This document shows positions 1 through 5,936 of a DNA stretch of 6,521 nucleotides, one piece after another. Position numbers and translations under genes: made by a program. The notes beneath the pieces are model-generated. The model did no database searches, was not told where the DNA came from, and worked only from the letters and a program-made list of their open reading frames with translations. Position 1 is the stretch's first letter. Every line of letters starts with the position of its first letter. The stretch comes from Deltaproteobacteria bacterium (GTDB lineage Bacteria > Desulfobacterota > Deferrimicrobia > Deferrimicrobiales > Deferrimicrobiaceae), in the NCBI GenBank assembly GCA_003105225.1, contig PQAK01000060.1:1-6521 (forward strand), given 5' to 3'.

Positions 1-1080
1 GAAGACGGCTCCGCGGACCTGAAATACGTCCTCCAGGTGGCCGATGACATCGGCGGGATCCTCGCTCGCAATCCCAATGCGGGCTACAAGGTGATCGTCG
101 ACAAGAGCACCGTGCCGGTGGGGACGAGCGAGAAGGTCGACGCGGCGATCCGCAAACACACGGATGCGGGGGTCGAGTTCGACGTGGTCTCCAACCCGGA
201 GTTCCTGCGCGAAGGGTATGCGGTGGAGGACTTCCTGCGCCCCGAACGCGTGGTGATCGGCAGCCGCAGCGAGCGGGCGATCGTGATCCTGAAGGACCTC
301 TACGAGCCGTTCATCCCCGCGGGGAACCCGGTCATCGTGATGGACGAGAAGAGCGCCGAAGTCACCAAGTACGCGGCGAACGCCTTCCTGGCGATGAAGA
401 TCTCCTACATGAACGACCTGGCCAACTTCTGCGAGGCGGTGGAGGCCGACATCGACAAGGTGCGGCAGGGGATCGGCTCCGATTCGCGGATCGGAAGCAA
501 ATTCCTCTTCCCGGGACTCGGCTACGGCGGGTCGTGCCTGCCCAAGGACGTGAAGGCGCTGCTGAAGACCGCGAAGGACGCGGGGACGCCGCTCCCGATC
601 CTGCAGGCGGTGGAGGACATCAACCAGGAGCAGCGGAAGCGTTTCTTCCGGAAAATGGAGCGGCACTTCGGCGGGAAGCTCGAGGGGCTGCGGTTCGCGG
701 TCTGGGGGATCGCGTTCAAGCCGAACACGGACGACACGCGGGAGGCGCCGGTCTTCTATATCCTGGACAAGCTGCTCGAAGCGAAGGCGTCGGTCGTCGT
801 CTTCGACCCGGAGGCGATGGAGGGGGCCCGGCAGCGGTACGGGGACCGCCTCGAGTATGCCGAGTCTTCCTACGGCGCGCTGCAGGGGGCGGACGTCCTC
901 GTCATCGTCACCGAGTGGAACGAGTTCCGAAAGCCCGACTTCGGGCTGATGAAGAACCTGATGCGGCAGCCGGTCATCTTCGACGGGCGCAACATCTACG
1001 ACGCGATGAAAATGAAGGAACGCGGCTTCCTCTACCACTCCATAGGCCGCAAGGCCGTCGAATCCCACTTGAAAACTTAG
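1..1080 (+). CDS. ugd: UDP-glucose 6-dehydrogenase, 5'-truncated by window edge
   Basis: This enzyme oxidises UDP-glucose to UDP-glucuronate with two NAD+ in the cytoplasm, supplying uronic acid for polysaccharides. The frame is open from base 1, so the gene begins before the window; 359 residues are visible and roughly 80 N-terminal ones, including the NAD-binding glycine motif, are missing. In visible numbering: EDGSADLKYV at 1-10, STVPVGT at 36-42, SNPEFLREG at 64-72 with the active-site-region Glu, the conserved Lys in FLAMKISYMND at about 133, and GYGGSCLPKD with the catalytic Cys at residue 179 (bases 535-537). The C-terminal UDP-binding domain carries FKPNTDDTREAP. The protein ends HLKT and its last Thr and TAG stop lie inside a short repeat (1074-1096). 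A cupin gene follows 29 bases after the stop on the same strand. A related hexose dehydrogenase such as GDP-mannose dehydrogenase is less likely given the SNPEFLREG and FKPNTDDTRE signatures. Confidence 0.95.
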   Translation, partial: EDGSADLKYVLQVADDIGGILARNPNAGYKVIVDKSTVPVGTSEKVDAAIRKHTDAGVEFDVVSNPEFLREGYAVEDFLRPERVVIGSRSERAIVILKDLYEPFIPAGNPVIVMDEKSAEVTKYAANAFLAMKISYMNDLANFCEAVEADIDKVRQGIGSDSRIGSKFLFPGLGYGGSCLPKDVKALLKTAKDAGTPLPILQAVEDINQEQRKRFFRKMERHFGGKLEGLRFAVWGIAFKPNTDDTREAPVFYILDKLLEAKASVVVFDPEAMEGARQRYGDRLEYAESSYGALQGADVLVIVTEWNEFRKPDFGLMKNLMRQPVIFDGRNIYDAMKMKERGFLYHSIGRKAVESHLKT

Positions 1081-1096
1081 GGACGTTCTTTAAGTT
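1074..1096 (+). repeat. REP-like element copy 1 (type 1) at ugd stop
   Basis: A 23-bp copy made of AACTTA, the core GGGACGTTCTT and TAAGTT. The outer AACTTA and TAAGTT are exact inverted repeats, so a single copy can form a 6-bp stem with an 11-base loop. The ugd stop codon TAG occupies repeat positions 5-7, and the last sense codon ACT is also repeat sequence. The copy ends one base before the ribosome binding site of the next gene. Confidence 0.9.
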
Positions 1097-1103
1097 AAAG
1101 GAG
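1097..1103 (+). promoter_or_regulatory. Ribosome binding site AAAGGAG of the cupin gene, abutting the repeat
   Basis: AAAGGAG lies six bases before the ATG at 1110 and begins directly after the repeat ends at 1096. This fixes the cupin start. It also means that any fold of the repeat in mRNA lies right beside the ribosome landing site. Confidence 0.8.
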
Positions 1104-1109
1104 CCCACG

Positions 1110-1565
1110 ATGATCGATGGAGTGGTGATCAAGCCGCTGAAGGTGATCCCGGACGAGCGCGGCCGGCTGATGGAGATCCTGCGGTCCGATGAGGAAATAT
1201 TCCGGAAGTTCGGCCAGGTGTATCTCACTTCCGGCTATCCCGGGGTGGTCAAGGCATGGCATTACCACAAGGTGCAGTTCGACCATTTCTGCGTGGTCAA
1301 GGGGATGATGAAGGTGGCGCTCTACGACTCCCGGGACGGCTCCAGGACAAAGGGGGAGGTGAACGAGTTCTTCCTCGGCGAGCACCGGCCGGTCCTGCTG
1401 CGGATCCCGCCGCTGGTCTATCACGGGTTCAAGGCGATCGGGACCGAGGAGGCGCTGCTGATCAACGTGCCCACGGAAACGTATAATTACAAGGAGCCGG
1501 ACGAGTTTCGCGTGGATCCCCACGTGAACGACATCCCCTACTCCTGGGAGCGCAAGGACGGATGA
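1110..1565 (+). CDS. RmlC-type cupin, dTDP-4-dehydrorhamnose 3,5-epimerase family protein
   Basis: A 151-residue protein of the RmlC cupin family, whose members epimerise C3 and C5 of dTDP-4-keto-6-deoxyglucose on the way to dTDP-L-rhamnose. The family entry motif DERGRLMEIL is at 15-24. GVVKAWHYHK at 45-54 aligns with the RmlC GLHYQ segment and places H51 on the catalytic base. PPLVYHGF at 100-107 matches the cupin segment usually seen as PEGFAHGF, and DPHVNDIPYSW near the C-terminus resembles the family WNDP...W end. It is shorter than usual RmlC (about 180 residues) and has Trp in place of the Leu of GLHYQ, so it may be a divergent member with another product. The ATG has a good ribosome binding site (AAAGGAG, 1097-1103). 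Its TGA overlaps the rfbB ATG by four bases (ATGA), so the two are translationally coupled. That pairing with RmlB supports a dTDP-sugar substrate; the exact activity is inference. Confidence 0.85.
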   Translation: MIDGVVIKPLKVIPDERGRLMEILRSDEEIFRKFGQVYLTSGYPGVVKAWHYHKVQFDHFCVVKGMMKVALYDSRDGSRTKGEVNEFFLGEHRPVLLRIPPLVYHGFKAIGTEEALLINVPTETYNYKEPDEFRVDPHVNDIPYSWERKDG

Positions 1566-2596
1566 AGGACAACGGCGTCAGGCTGCTGGTCGCGGGAGGC
1601 GCGGGCTTCATCGGCTCGAACTTCATCCGGTATATCCTCGGCGCGCACGCGGACTGGCAGGTCGTCAACGTCGACAAGCTTACGTATGCCGGCAACCTGG
1701 CGAACCTGAAGGATTTCGATGAGGATGAACGGTACCGGTTCGTGCGGGCGGATATCTGCGATGCCCCGCGGATCGAGGAGATCGTCGCCGCCGAGCGGCC
1801 GGACGCGATCGTCAATTTCGCGGCGGAAACCCACGTCGACCGCAGCATCAACGACCCCACGCTGTTCCTCAAGACCAACGTGCTGGGGACGCAAGTGCTG
1901 CTCGAGACGGCCCGCCGGCAAGGGATCGCCCGCTACATCCAGATATCCACCGACGAAGTCTACGGATCGCTCGGTTCGGAAGGGAAATTTTCGGAAGGAT
2001 CCTCCTTGCGGCCGAATTCGCCCTATGCGGCGAGCAAGACGTCGGGAGACCTCCTGGTGCGCGCCTGGTTCAAGACCTACGGCGTCCCGGCGATCATCAC
2101 GCGCTGCTCGAACAATTACGGCCCGTACCAGTTCCCGGAGAAGCTGATCCCGTTCTTCGTCACCCTCCTGCGGGAGAACAAGCCGGTGCCGGTCTACGGC
2201 GACGGGATGAACGTGCGCGACTGGATCCACGTGGACGACCACTCGCGGGCGATCGAGGCGGTGCTGCTGCGCGGCAAGCCGGGCGAGATCTACAACATCG
2301 GAGGCGGGAACGAGCGGACGAACATCGAGATCACGAAGATGCTCTTCTCGTTTACGGGGAAGCCGGAGTTGCTCATGAAGTTCGTCCCCGACCGGCCGGG
2401 GCACGACCGCCGGTACGCGATCGACGACTCGAAAATCCGCCGGGAGCTGGGCGTCGCCCCGCAGGTGCCGTTCGAGGAGGGGCTGCGCGAGACGGTCCGC
2501 TGGTACCTGGAGAACGAGGAGTGGTGCAATGCCGTCCGGTCCGGCGAATACCTCAAGTTCTACGACCAGTGGTACTCCCGCCAAGGCCGCGCCTGA
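1562..2596 (+). CDS. rfbB: dTDP-glucose 4,6-dehydratase (RmlB)
   Basis: A full-length (344 residue) extended short-chain dehydrogenase that converts dTDP-glucose to dTDP-4-keto-6-deoxyglucose, the branch point for rhamnose and other deoxysugars. The NAD-binding motif GGAGFIGSN is at 12-20. The dehydratase signature ISTDEVYG is at 128-135, with the T130-D131-E132 triad that separates this enzyme from simple 4-epimerases. The catalytic pair is in YAASK (Y155, K159), followed by RCSNNYGPYQFPEKLIP at 181-197, which is diagnostic of RmlB. The start overlaps the cupin stop (ATGA), with AAGGA three bases upstream inside the cupin gene. The stop is followed after 14 bases by a REPIN-like repeat pair. 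rmlA and rmlD are not in the window. Confidence 0.97.
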   Translation: MKDNGVRLLVAGGAGFIGSNFIRYILGAHADWQVVNVDKLTYAGNLANLKDFDEDERYRFVRADICDAPRIEEIVAAERPDAIVNFAAETHVDRSINDPTLFLKTNVLGTQVLLETARRQGIARYIQISTDEVYGSLGSEGKFSEGSSLRPNSPYAASKTSGDLLVRAWFKTYGVPAIITRCSNNYGPYQFPEKLIPFFVTLLRENKPVPVYGDGMNVRDWIHVDDHSRAIEAVLLRGKPGEIYNIGGGNERTNIEITKMLFSFTGKPELLMKFVPDRPGHDRRYAIDDSKIRRELGVAPQVPFEEGLRETVRWYLENEEWCNAVRSGEYLKFYDQWYSRQGRA

Positions 2597-2610
2597 AACA
2601 ATTTACAAAC

Positions 2611-2678
2611 AACTTGGGGACGTTCTTTAAGTTTTGAGAGCGTCCCCTGAAAAATGTTTTCAAGAAGGTCCCCAAGTT
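2611..2678. repeat. REPIN-like pair of convergent REP copies 2 and 3 (type 1), partly decayed
   Basis: Copy 2 (2611-2633, + orientation) has AACTTG, the core GGGACGTTCTT and TAAGTT. Copy 3 (about 2656-2678, - orientation) has one core mismatch. Bases 2611-2621 and 2668-2678 are an exact 11-bp inverted repeat, followed after one mismatch by a further 5-bp match (2623-2627 with 2662-2666). The CCTGAAAAA before copy 3 (2646-2654) is shared with the perfect REPIN at 5967-6027, so the two are likely the same unit, this one degenerate and with a few inserted bases. It fills most of the 102-base gap between rfbB and trmI. Confidence 0.85.
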
Positions 2679-2687
2679 TCAAGGACC

Positions 2688-2692
2688 GGGAG
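2688..2692 (+). promoter_or_regulatory. Ribosome binding site GGGAG deciding the trmI start
   Basis: GGGAG stands six bases before the ATG at 2699. The alternative in-frame ATG at 2654 lies inside the repeat pair and has no purine-rich site before it, so 2699 is the likely start. Confidence 0.75.
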
Positions 2693-2698
2693 AACGGA

Positions 2699-3490
2699 AT
2701 GGGCGGAAGAAATCCGAGGGGGCCCCTCCAGGCGGGCGAGGACATCATCCTTGTCGATCCGAAGGGGGAGGAGCACTTGATCACCCTGGCGCCGGGGAAG
2801 CCGATCGGGACGCACCGGGGGAACATCCTCCACGACGATATCATCGGCAAGCCGGACGGCAGCCGCGTGTGGACGGCGCAGGGTGCCGAGTACCGCGTTT
2901 TCCGGCCCACGTTCAACCAGTACATCCTCAACCTGAAACGGCACGCGCAGATCATCTACCCCAAGGACATCGGGCCGATCCTGTTATGGGCGGACGTCTT
3001 CCCGGGCGCGACGGTGCTGGAGGCGGGGATCGGGTGGGGGGCACTTTCGATCAAGCTGCTGGAGGCGGTCGGCCCCCAGGGCAGGCTCATCTCCTACGAG
3101 GTGCGGGAGGATTTCGCGGAGAGCGGAAAAAGAACCGTAACGCGATTCCTGGGGGAGTGCGCGAACCTCGAAGTCAAGGTGCGCGACGTCTATCAAGGGA
3201 TCGACGATAAGGAGGTGGACCGGATCGTCCTGGACCTGCCGGAGCCGTGGCGCGTCGTCCCGCACGCCCGCGAGGCGCTCGTCCCGGGCGGCATCCTTCT
3301 TTCCTATCTCCCCTCAACGCTCCAGGTCAAGCAGTTGGTGGATGCGATCGAGGAACGGGGAGGCTTCACCGCGCCGGATGTTTTCGAGGTGATCCTGCGC
3401 CCATGGCACGTCAAGGGGCAGTCCGTGCGTCCCGTCCAGTGGATGTTCTCCCACTCCGCGTTCCTCGTCGTCAGCCGGAAAATAACTTAG
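2699..3490 (+). CDS. trmI: tRNA (adenine-N1)-methyltransferase, TrmI family
   Basis: A SAM-dependent methyltransferase of the TrmI/Trm61 family, which makes N1-methyladenosine at position 58 of the tRNA T-loop. The 263-residue protein has the family N-terminal segment with THRG at 38-41 and HDDIIGKPDGS at 45-55, RHAQIIYPKDIGPIL at 81-95, the SAM-binding motif I VLEAGIGWGALS at 106-117, the acidic ribose ligand E134 in SYEVRE, the catalytic motif LDLPEPW at 179-185, PGGILLSYLP at 196-205, and the C-terminal SHSAFLVVSRK. Motif I is usually EAGTGSGAL; Ile and Trp replace Thr and Ser here. An in-frame ATG at 2654 would add 15 residues that are merely translated repeat, so I prefer 2699. The end, RKIT and TAG, is encoded partly by another repeat copy (3484-3506). 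It is a housekeeping RNA-modification gene with no evident link to the sugar genes. Confidence 0.93.
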   Translation: MGGRNPRGPLQAGEDIILVDPKGEEHLITLAPGKPIGTHRGNILHDDIIGKPDGSRVWTAQGAEYRVFRPTFNQYILNLKRHAQIIYPKDIGPILLWADVFPGATVLEAGIGWGALSIKLLEAVGPQGRLISYEVREDFAESGKRTVTRFLGECANLEVKVRDVYQGIDDKEVDRIVLDLPEPWRVVPHAREALVPGGILLSYLPSTLQVKQLVDAIEERGGFTAPDVFEVILRPWHVKGQSVRPVQWMFSHSAFLVVSRKIT

Positions 3491-3506
3491 GGACGTTCTT
3501 AAACTT
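3484..3506 (+). repeat. REP-like element copy 4 (type 2), left end of the RAYT unit
   Basis: The copy reads AACTTA, the core GGGACGTTCTT and AAACTT. The trmI TAG stop falls at repeat positions 5-7, the same phase as in ugd. The copy matches the inverse of the one at 4480-4502 at 22 of 23 bases. The RAYT stop codon (3510-3508) is one base beyond its right edge. Confidence 0.9.
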
Positions 3507-3507
3507 A

Positions 3508-4416
3508 TTAATCCCCATCGGTGAACGATCCAATCGCACCGGATTGGTCAGCGGCGTTGAGATGATAGAGTCCCCCCGTAGTTGTGATTCCCAGCCAATT
3601 GCATACCGCTCTGATCGTCATCCCCTTCTCATACACGCATTGTCTTAATATCTCTCGCCGTGCGCATGACGATATTCGGTCGCGCCGGCCGTCCAAAATA
3701 CGGTCCATCGATATCGAATGCGTGCGGGATACTTTACTGACGATGCTCATAAATATCCGACGGCTGACATTTCGATTCATATCCGGCGGAGTATCGTACA
3801 AACCAGACTTCTCTTTCGAAGTTCCTGCCGCATCATCGAATGTAAACTCCTCGGATCGACAGCGTAAACCGTCTTCAAGAAATGCAAGGTAGATCTCCAT
3901 GCCAGAGATGTACGACGAAGAAAAAAATTCTCGAATGAATGGATACTGCTCCCATGGCAGTCTGCCGATAGCCATGATTTCAAAATGGCCTGTCCATCGA
4001 TACATCGCCAGCTTTTCCAGCGACGGAACAATGCCGGAACGTACCGGATTCAAATGGATATACCGAATCAACTCCAGCAGATAACGTTCCGAATCGATCG
4101 CCGAAGATTTGTATCGATTTTGGAAAAGATGTCCCGCCCGCTTGTATTTTTTATTGAAATAAATCGAATATCCGGACATCACGCACCGCATGAAATCAGG
4201 AAGGTTCCCGGACTTGCTGTGAAAAAGGAGGTGGAAATGATTCGGCATGAAGGACCATGCCAACCAACCGGCATTGAATCGTTTCAGATTCCAAACAATC
4301 CTGCGGCGCAGCTCCCCCCGGTCATTTTGATCCGCGAAAATGTTTCTCTTCTCGATGCCCCTCGCGTATACGTGATGAAACGCGCCGGGGAAATCGATTC
4401 GTGGTCGCCTTGGCAT
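3508..4416 (-). CDS. REP-associated tyrosine transposase (RAYT, Y1 HUH family) with C-terminal HTH-like extension
   Basis: A 302-residue single-strand DNA transposase related to IS200/IS605 TnpA, of the group that cuts and joins REP hairpins. The N-terminus MPRRPRIDFPGAFHHVYARG is typical of this family. The HUH metal-binding motif is NHFHLL at 59-64 (H60, H62). It is followed by GHLFQNRYKS at 95-104 and then ERYLLELIRYIHLNPVRSG at 110-128, where Y112 is my choice for the nucleophile by comparison with E. coli TnpA_REP. Enterobacterial RAYTs are about 165 residues. The extra half here ends in a helix-turn-helix-like stretch (about 260-290, REILRQCVYEKGMTIRAVCNWLGI), recalling the DnaA-type DNA-binding domain seen on other long RAYTs. 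The start is ATG at 4416, chosen on family N-terminus; an in-frame GTG at 4428 is possible. The gene is bracketed by inverted REP copies and appears intact. Confidence 0.9.
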   Translation of the reverse strand: MPRRPRIDFPGAFHHVYARGIEKRNIFADQNDRGELRRRIVWNLKRFNAGWLAWSFMPNHFHLLFHSKSGNLPDFMRCVMSGYSIYFNKKYKRAGHLFQNRYKSSAIDSERYLLELIRYIHLNPVRSGIVPSLEKLAMYRWTGHFEIMAIGRLPWEQYPFIREFFSSSYISGMEIYLAFLEDGLRCRSEEFTFDDAAGTSKEKSGLYDTPPDMNRNVSRRIFMSIVSKVSRTHSISMDRILDGRRDRISSCARREILRQCVYEKGMTIRAVCNWLGITTTGGLYHLNAADQSGAIGSFTDGD

Positions 4417-4417
4417 A

Positions 4418-4423
4418 CCTCCT
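4418..4423 (-). promoter_or_regulatory. AGGAGG placed only one base before the RAYT ATG
   Basis: On the - strand AGGAGG is followed by a single T and then the ATG at 4416-4414. A strong Shine-Dalgarno match at this distance is too close for normal initiation. It may hold translation low, or mean that the true start is elsewhere; the GTG at 4428 has no site of its own. Confidence 0.45.
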
Positions 4424-4479
4424 GGCACAGCAATAAGTACGCCATGGAGAGAGGGGAGGGATAATTCGGGAGGATTAAA

Positions 4480-4502
4480 AAGTTTAAGAACGTCCCAAAG
4501 TT
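4480..4502 (-). repeat. REP-like element copy 5 (type 2), right end of the RAYT unit
   Basis: Read on the - strand: AACTTT, the core GGGACGTTCTT and AAACTT. It is the inverted partner of 3484-3506. It begins one base after the TAA stop (4506-4504) of the small membrane-protein gene and is in the same orientation as that gene. Confidence 0.9.
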
Positions 4503-4503
4503 T

Positions 4504-4947
4504 TTATTCGTCTTCTTCCGCGGCCCTCCGCTGCATTCTCTTGCTTCGGCGCGATTTCGGATAGTCCGTAAGCTGGGAGGATGGATTTCTCGCCCTGAAG
4601 GTGCGGGGTCTTTCCCCATCGTCCTGCGGGGACTGAACGGTCGGCGAGGAATGGGCGGCCTGAGGGCCGGTATTCAGGGATGCGCCATAGGCTGTCGGAG
4701 TGGGCGCGGCGGACGCGGCGGGCGGCGCCGGCCGGGTCGGAGCGACAGCGGTCGGTGCAGGCGCCGGGAATGCGTCGCCCGGCGGCGCAGGCTGCACCGG
4801 GACGGGAGCCGGCCCCTTCGTATCGGCCGGGATCGCGCTCGCGGATTTGGCCGGCACCGCGGGCGAAAAGTACCAGTAGGACGCGAAGGCGATGACGATG
4901 AAGCCGACGCATCCCGCCAGCGACGCATATATCGTTTCTCTATTCAT
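4504..4947 (-). CDS. Hypothetical small single-pass membrane protein, Pro/Ala-rich
   Basis: I do not recognise the family. From the ATG at 4947 the product has 147 residues; an in-frame GTG at 4953 adds two, and neither start has a clear ribosome binding site. Residues 6-27 (IYASLAGCVGFIVIAFASYWYF) form one hydrophobic helix after a short MNRET head, so it is probably anchored in the inner membrane with the rest outside. Residues about 30-95 are low-complexity, rich in Pro and Ala, as in periplasmic spacers. The tail is polar with basic RSKRMQRR and acidic EEDE. It starts 17 bases after the epimerase stop on the same strand, so it likely shares its transcript. The stop is one base from a REP copy. 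Its reality rests on the membrane helix, direction and tight spacing; a structural or accessory envelope role is a guess. Confidence 0.7.
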   Translation of the reverse strand: MNRETIYASLAGCVGFIVIAFASYWYFSPAVPAKSASAIPADTKGPAPVPVQPAPPGDAFPAPAPTAVAPTRPAPPAASAAPTPTAYGASLNTGPQAAHSSPTVQSPQDDGERPRTFRARNPSSQLTDYPKSRRSKRMQRRAAEEDE

Positions 4948-4964
4948 AACCACTTTTGATAATA

Positions 4965-5915
4965 CTATCTTTCAACTCCCTTGAAGAAGTTAAATGTGCG
5001 GGAGAGGCCGTCCGGAAAGGGAACTTTCGGGGAGTATCCCAGCTGGTCCTTCGCCATGGAGATATCGGCCAGGGAGTCGCGCACGTCGCCTTGGCGCGCC
5101 GGCTCGAACGCGGGGGTCACCCGGCATGCGGCCAGCCCGTAGACGACTTCGAGGATATCCAGGAGGGAGATCCTCTCCCCGCAGGCGATATTGAATACCT
5201 TGCCGCACGCCTCCCGGGGGGCGCTGCAGGCTCGGAGATTCGCATCGACCACGTTGTCGATAAACGTGAAATCGCGCGTCTGGAGACCGTCCCCGTAAAC
5301 CGTGGGCGCCTTGCCGGTCAATACGGATGTGATGAACCGCGGGATGACCGCCGCGTAGGTCGACGCCGGGTCCTGCCTGGGGCCGAACACGTTGAAATAG
5401 CGCAGCGATATCGTCTCCAGCCCGTACACCTCGAAAAAGATCCGCATGTAGTGCTCCCCGGCAAGCTTCTGCGCGGCGTAGGGGCTTTTCGGGCGAGGGG
5501 TCATCGACTCGCGCTTGGGAAGTTCCGGGGTGTCCCCGTAAGCGGAGGAAGAGGCTGCGAACACGACGCGACGGACCCCGGCGTCGCGCGCCGCGACCAG
5601 GAGGTTCACCGTCCCTCCCACGTTGATCCCGTTGGAGAGGACCGGGTCGGCCACCGAGCGGGGGACCGAGGGAAGCGCCCCCTGGTGGAGGACGAAGTCG
5701 ACCCCGTCCGCGGCCTTGCGCGTCATCGCGAGGTCCCGCAGGTCCCCTTCGACCAGCTCGAAGGAGCCGCCGAACCGTTCCGCAAATCCCGCGAGGTTCT
5801 GCATCTTCCCCGTGAGGAAGTTATCCAGGACCCGTACTCTGTGCCCGGCTGCCAGCAGCGCCTCCGCGAGATTCGATCCGATGAATCCCGCGCCGCCTGT
5901 CACAAGGTAAAACAT
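4965..5915 (-). CDS. NAD-dependent UDP-sugar 4-epimerase (WbpP-like; UDP-GlcNAc/GlcNAcA type)
   Basis: A 316-residue extended short-chain dehydrogenase that most likely interconverts UDP-GlcNAc (or its uronate) and the galacto form by C4 epimerisation in the cytoplasm. GGAGFIGSN at 7-15 binds NAD, with D31 in VLDNF as ribose ligand. ASSSAYGD at 121-128 supplies the catalytic Ser (S124), and YAAQK gives Y146 and K150. There is no Thr-Asp-Glu triad, so it is not a dehydratase. HQGALPSVPRSVADP at 78-92, RYFNVFGPRQDPASTYAAVIP at 172-192 and YGDGLQTRDFTFIDNV resemble WbpP/TviC-type UDP-HexNAc 4-epimerases more than GalE. The ATG has a strong GGAGG (5924-5920) four bases before it. Upstream on the same strand is a UDP-HexNAc dehydrogenase, separated by a four-copy repeat array. 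That pair would suit UDP-GalNAc uronate synthesis, as in Vi antigen. Substrate choice is inference. Confidence 0.9.
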   Translation of the reverse strand: MFYLVTGGAGFIGSNLAEALLAAGHRVRVLDNFLTGKMQNLAGFAERFGGSFELVEGDLRDLAMTRKAADGVDFVLHQGALPSVPRSVADPVLSNGINVGGTVNLLVAARDAGVRRVVFAASSSAYGDTPELPKRESMTPRPKSPYAAQKLAGEHYMRIFFEVYGLETISLRYFNVFGPRQDPASTYAAVIPRFITSVLTGKAPTVYGDGLQTRDFTFIDNVVDANLRACSAPREACGKVFNIACGERISLLDILEVVYGLAACRVTPAFEPARQGDVRDSLADISMAKDQLGYSPKVPFPDGLSRTFNFFKGVER

Positions 5916-5936
5916 CGGTCCTCCAACAACTTAACT

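Larger units (their letters stand above)
3484..4502 (-). mobile_element. RAYT unit: transposase gene bracketed by inverted REP copies
   Basis: A 1019-bp unit made of a type 2 repeat, the RAYT gene on the - strand, and an inverted type 2 repeat with one mismatch in 23 bases. It sits between the convergent 3' ends of trmI and the small membrane-protein gene, interrupting neither. Base composition drops inside: 50% GC in a counted 60-base line (3601-3660) against 70% in 661-720. This points to later arrival than the neighbouring genes. No flanking target-site duplication can be made out, as expected for HUH/Y1 single-strand transposition. Confidence 0.7.

Noticed and set aside
1538..2584. A 348-codon open frame on the - strand across rfbB, and a 343-codon + frame at 534-1565 with Met at 534
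   Set aside because: The first is a GC-rich antisense shadow of rfbB. The second begins out of frame inside ugd as Arg/Gly/Ala-rich noise and becomes meaningful only where it joins the cupin frame at 1110.
2654..2698. Upstream ATG start for trmI
   Set aside because: The extra 15 residues are translated REPIN sequence with no ribosome binding site, whereas the ATG at 2699 has GGGAG six bases before it.
3985..4464. A + strand frame of 159 codons opposite the RAYT
   Set aside because: The - strand has an intact transposase with HUH and Tyr motifs; the + frame matches nothing I know and has no start signal.
4417..4503. A sigma-70 type promoter for the RAYT
   Set aside because: Some AT-rich stretches exist, but I found no -35/-10 pair with acceptable sequence and spacing.
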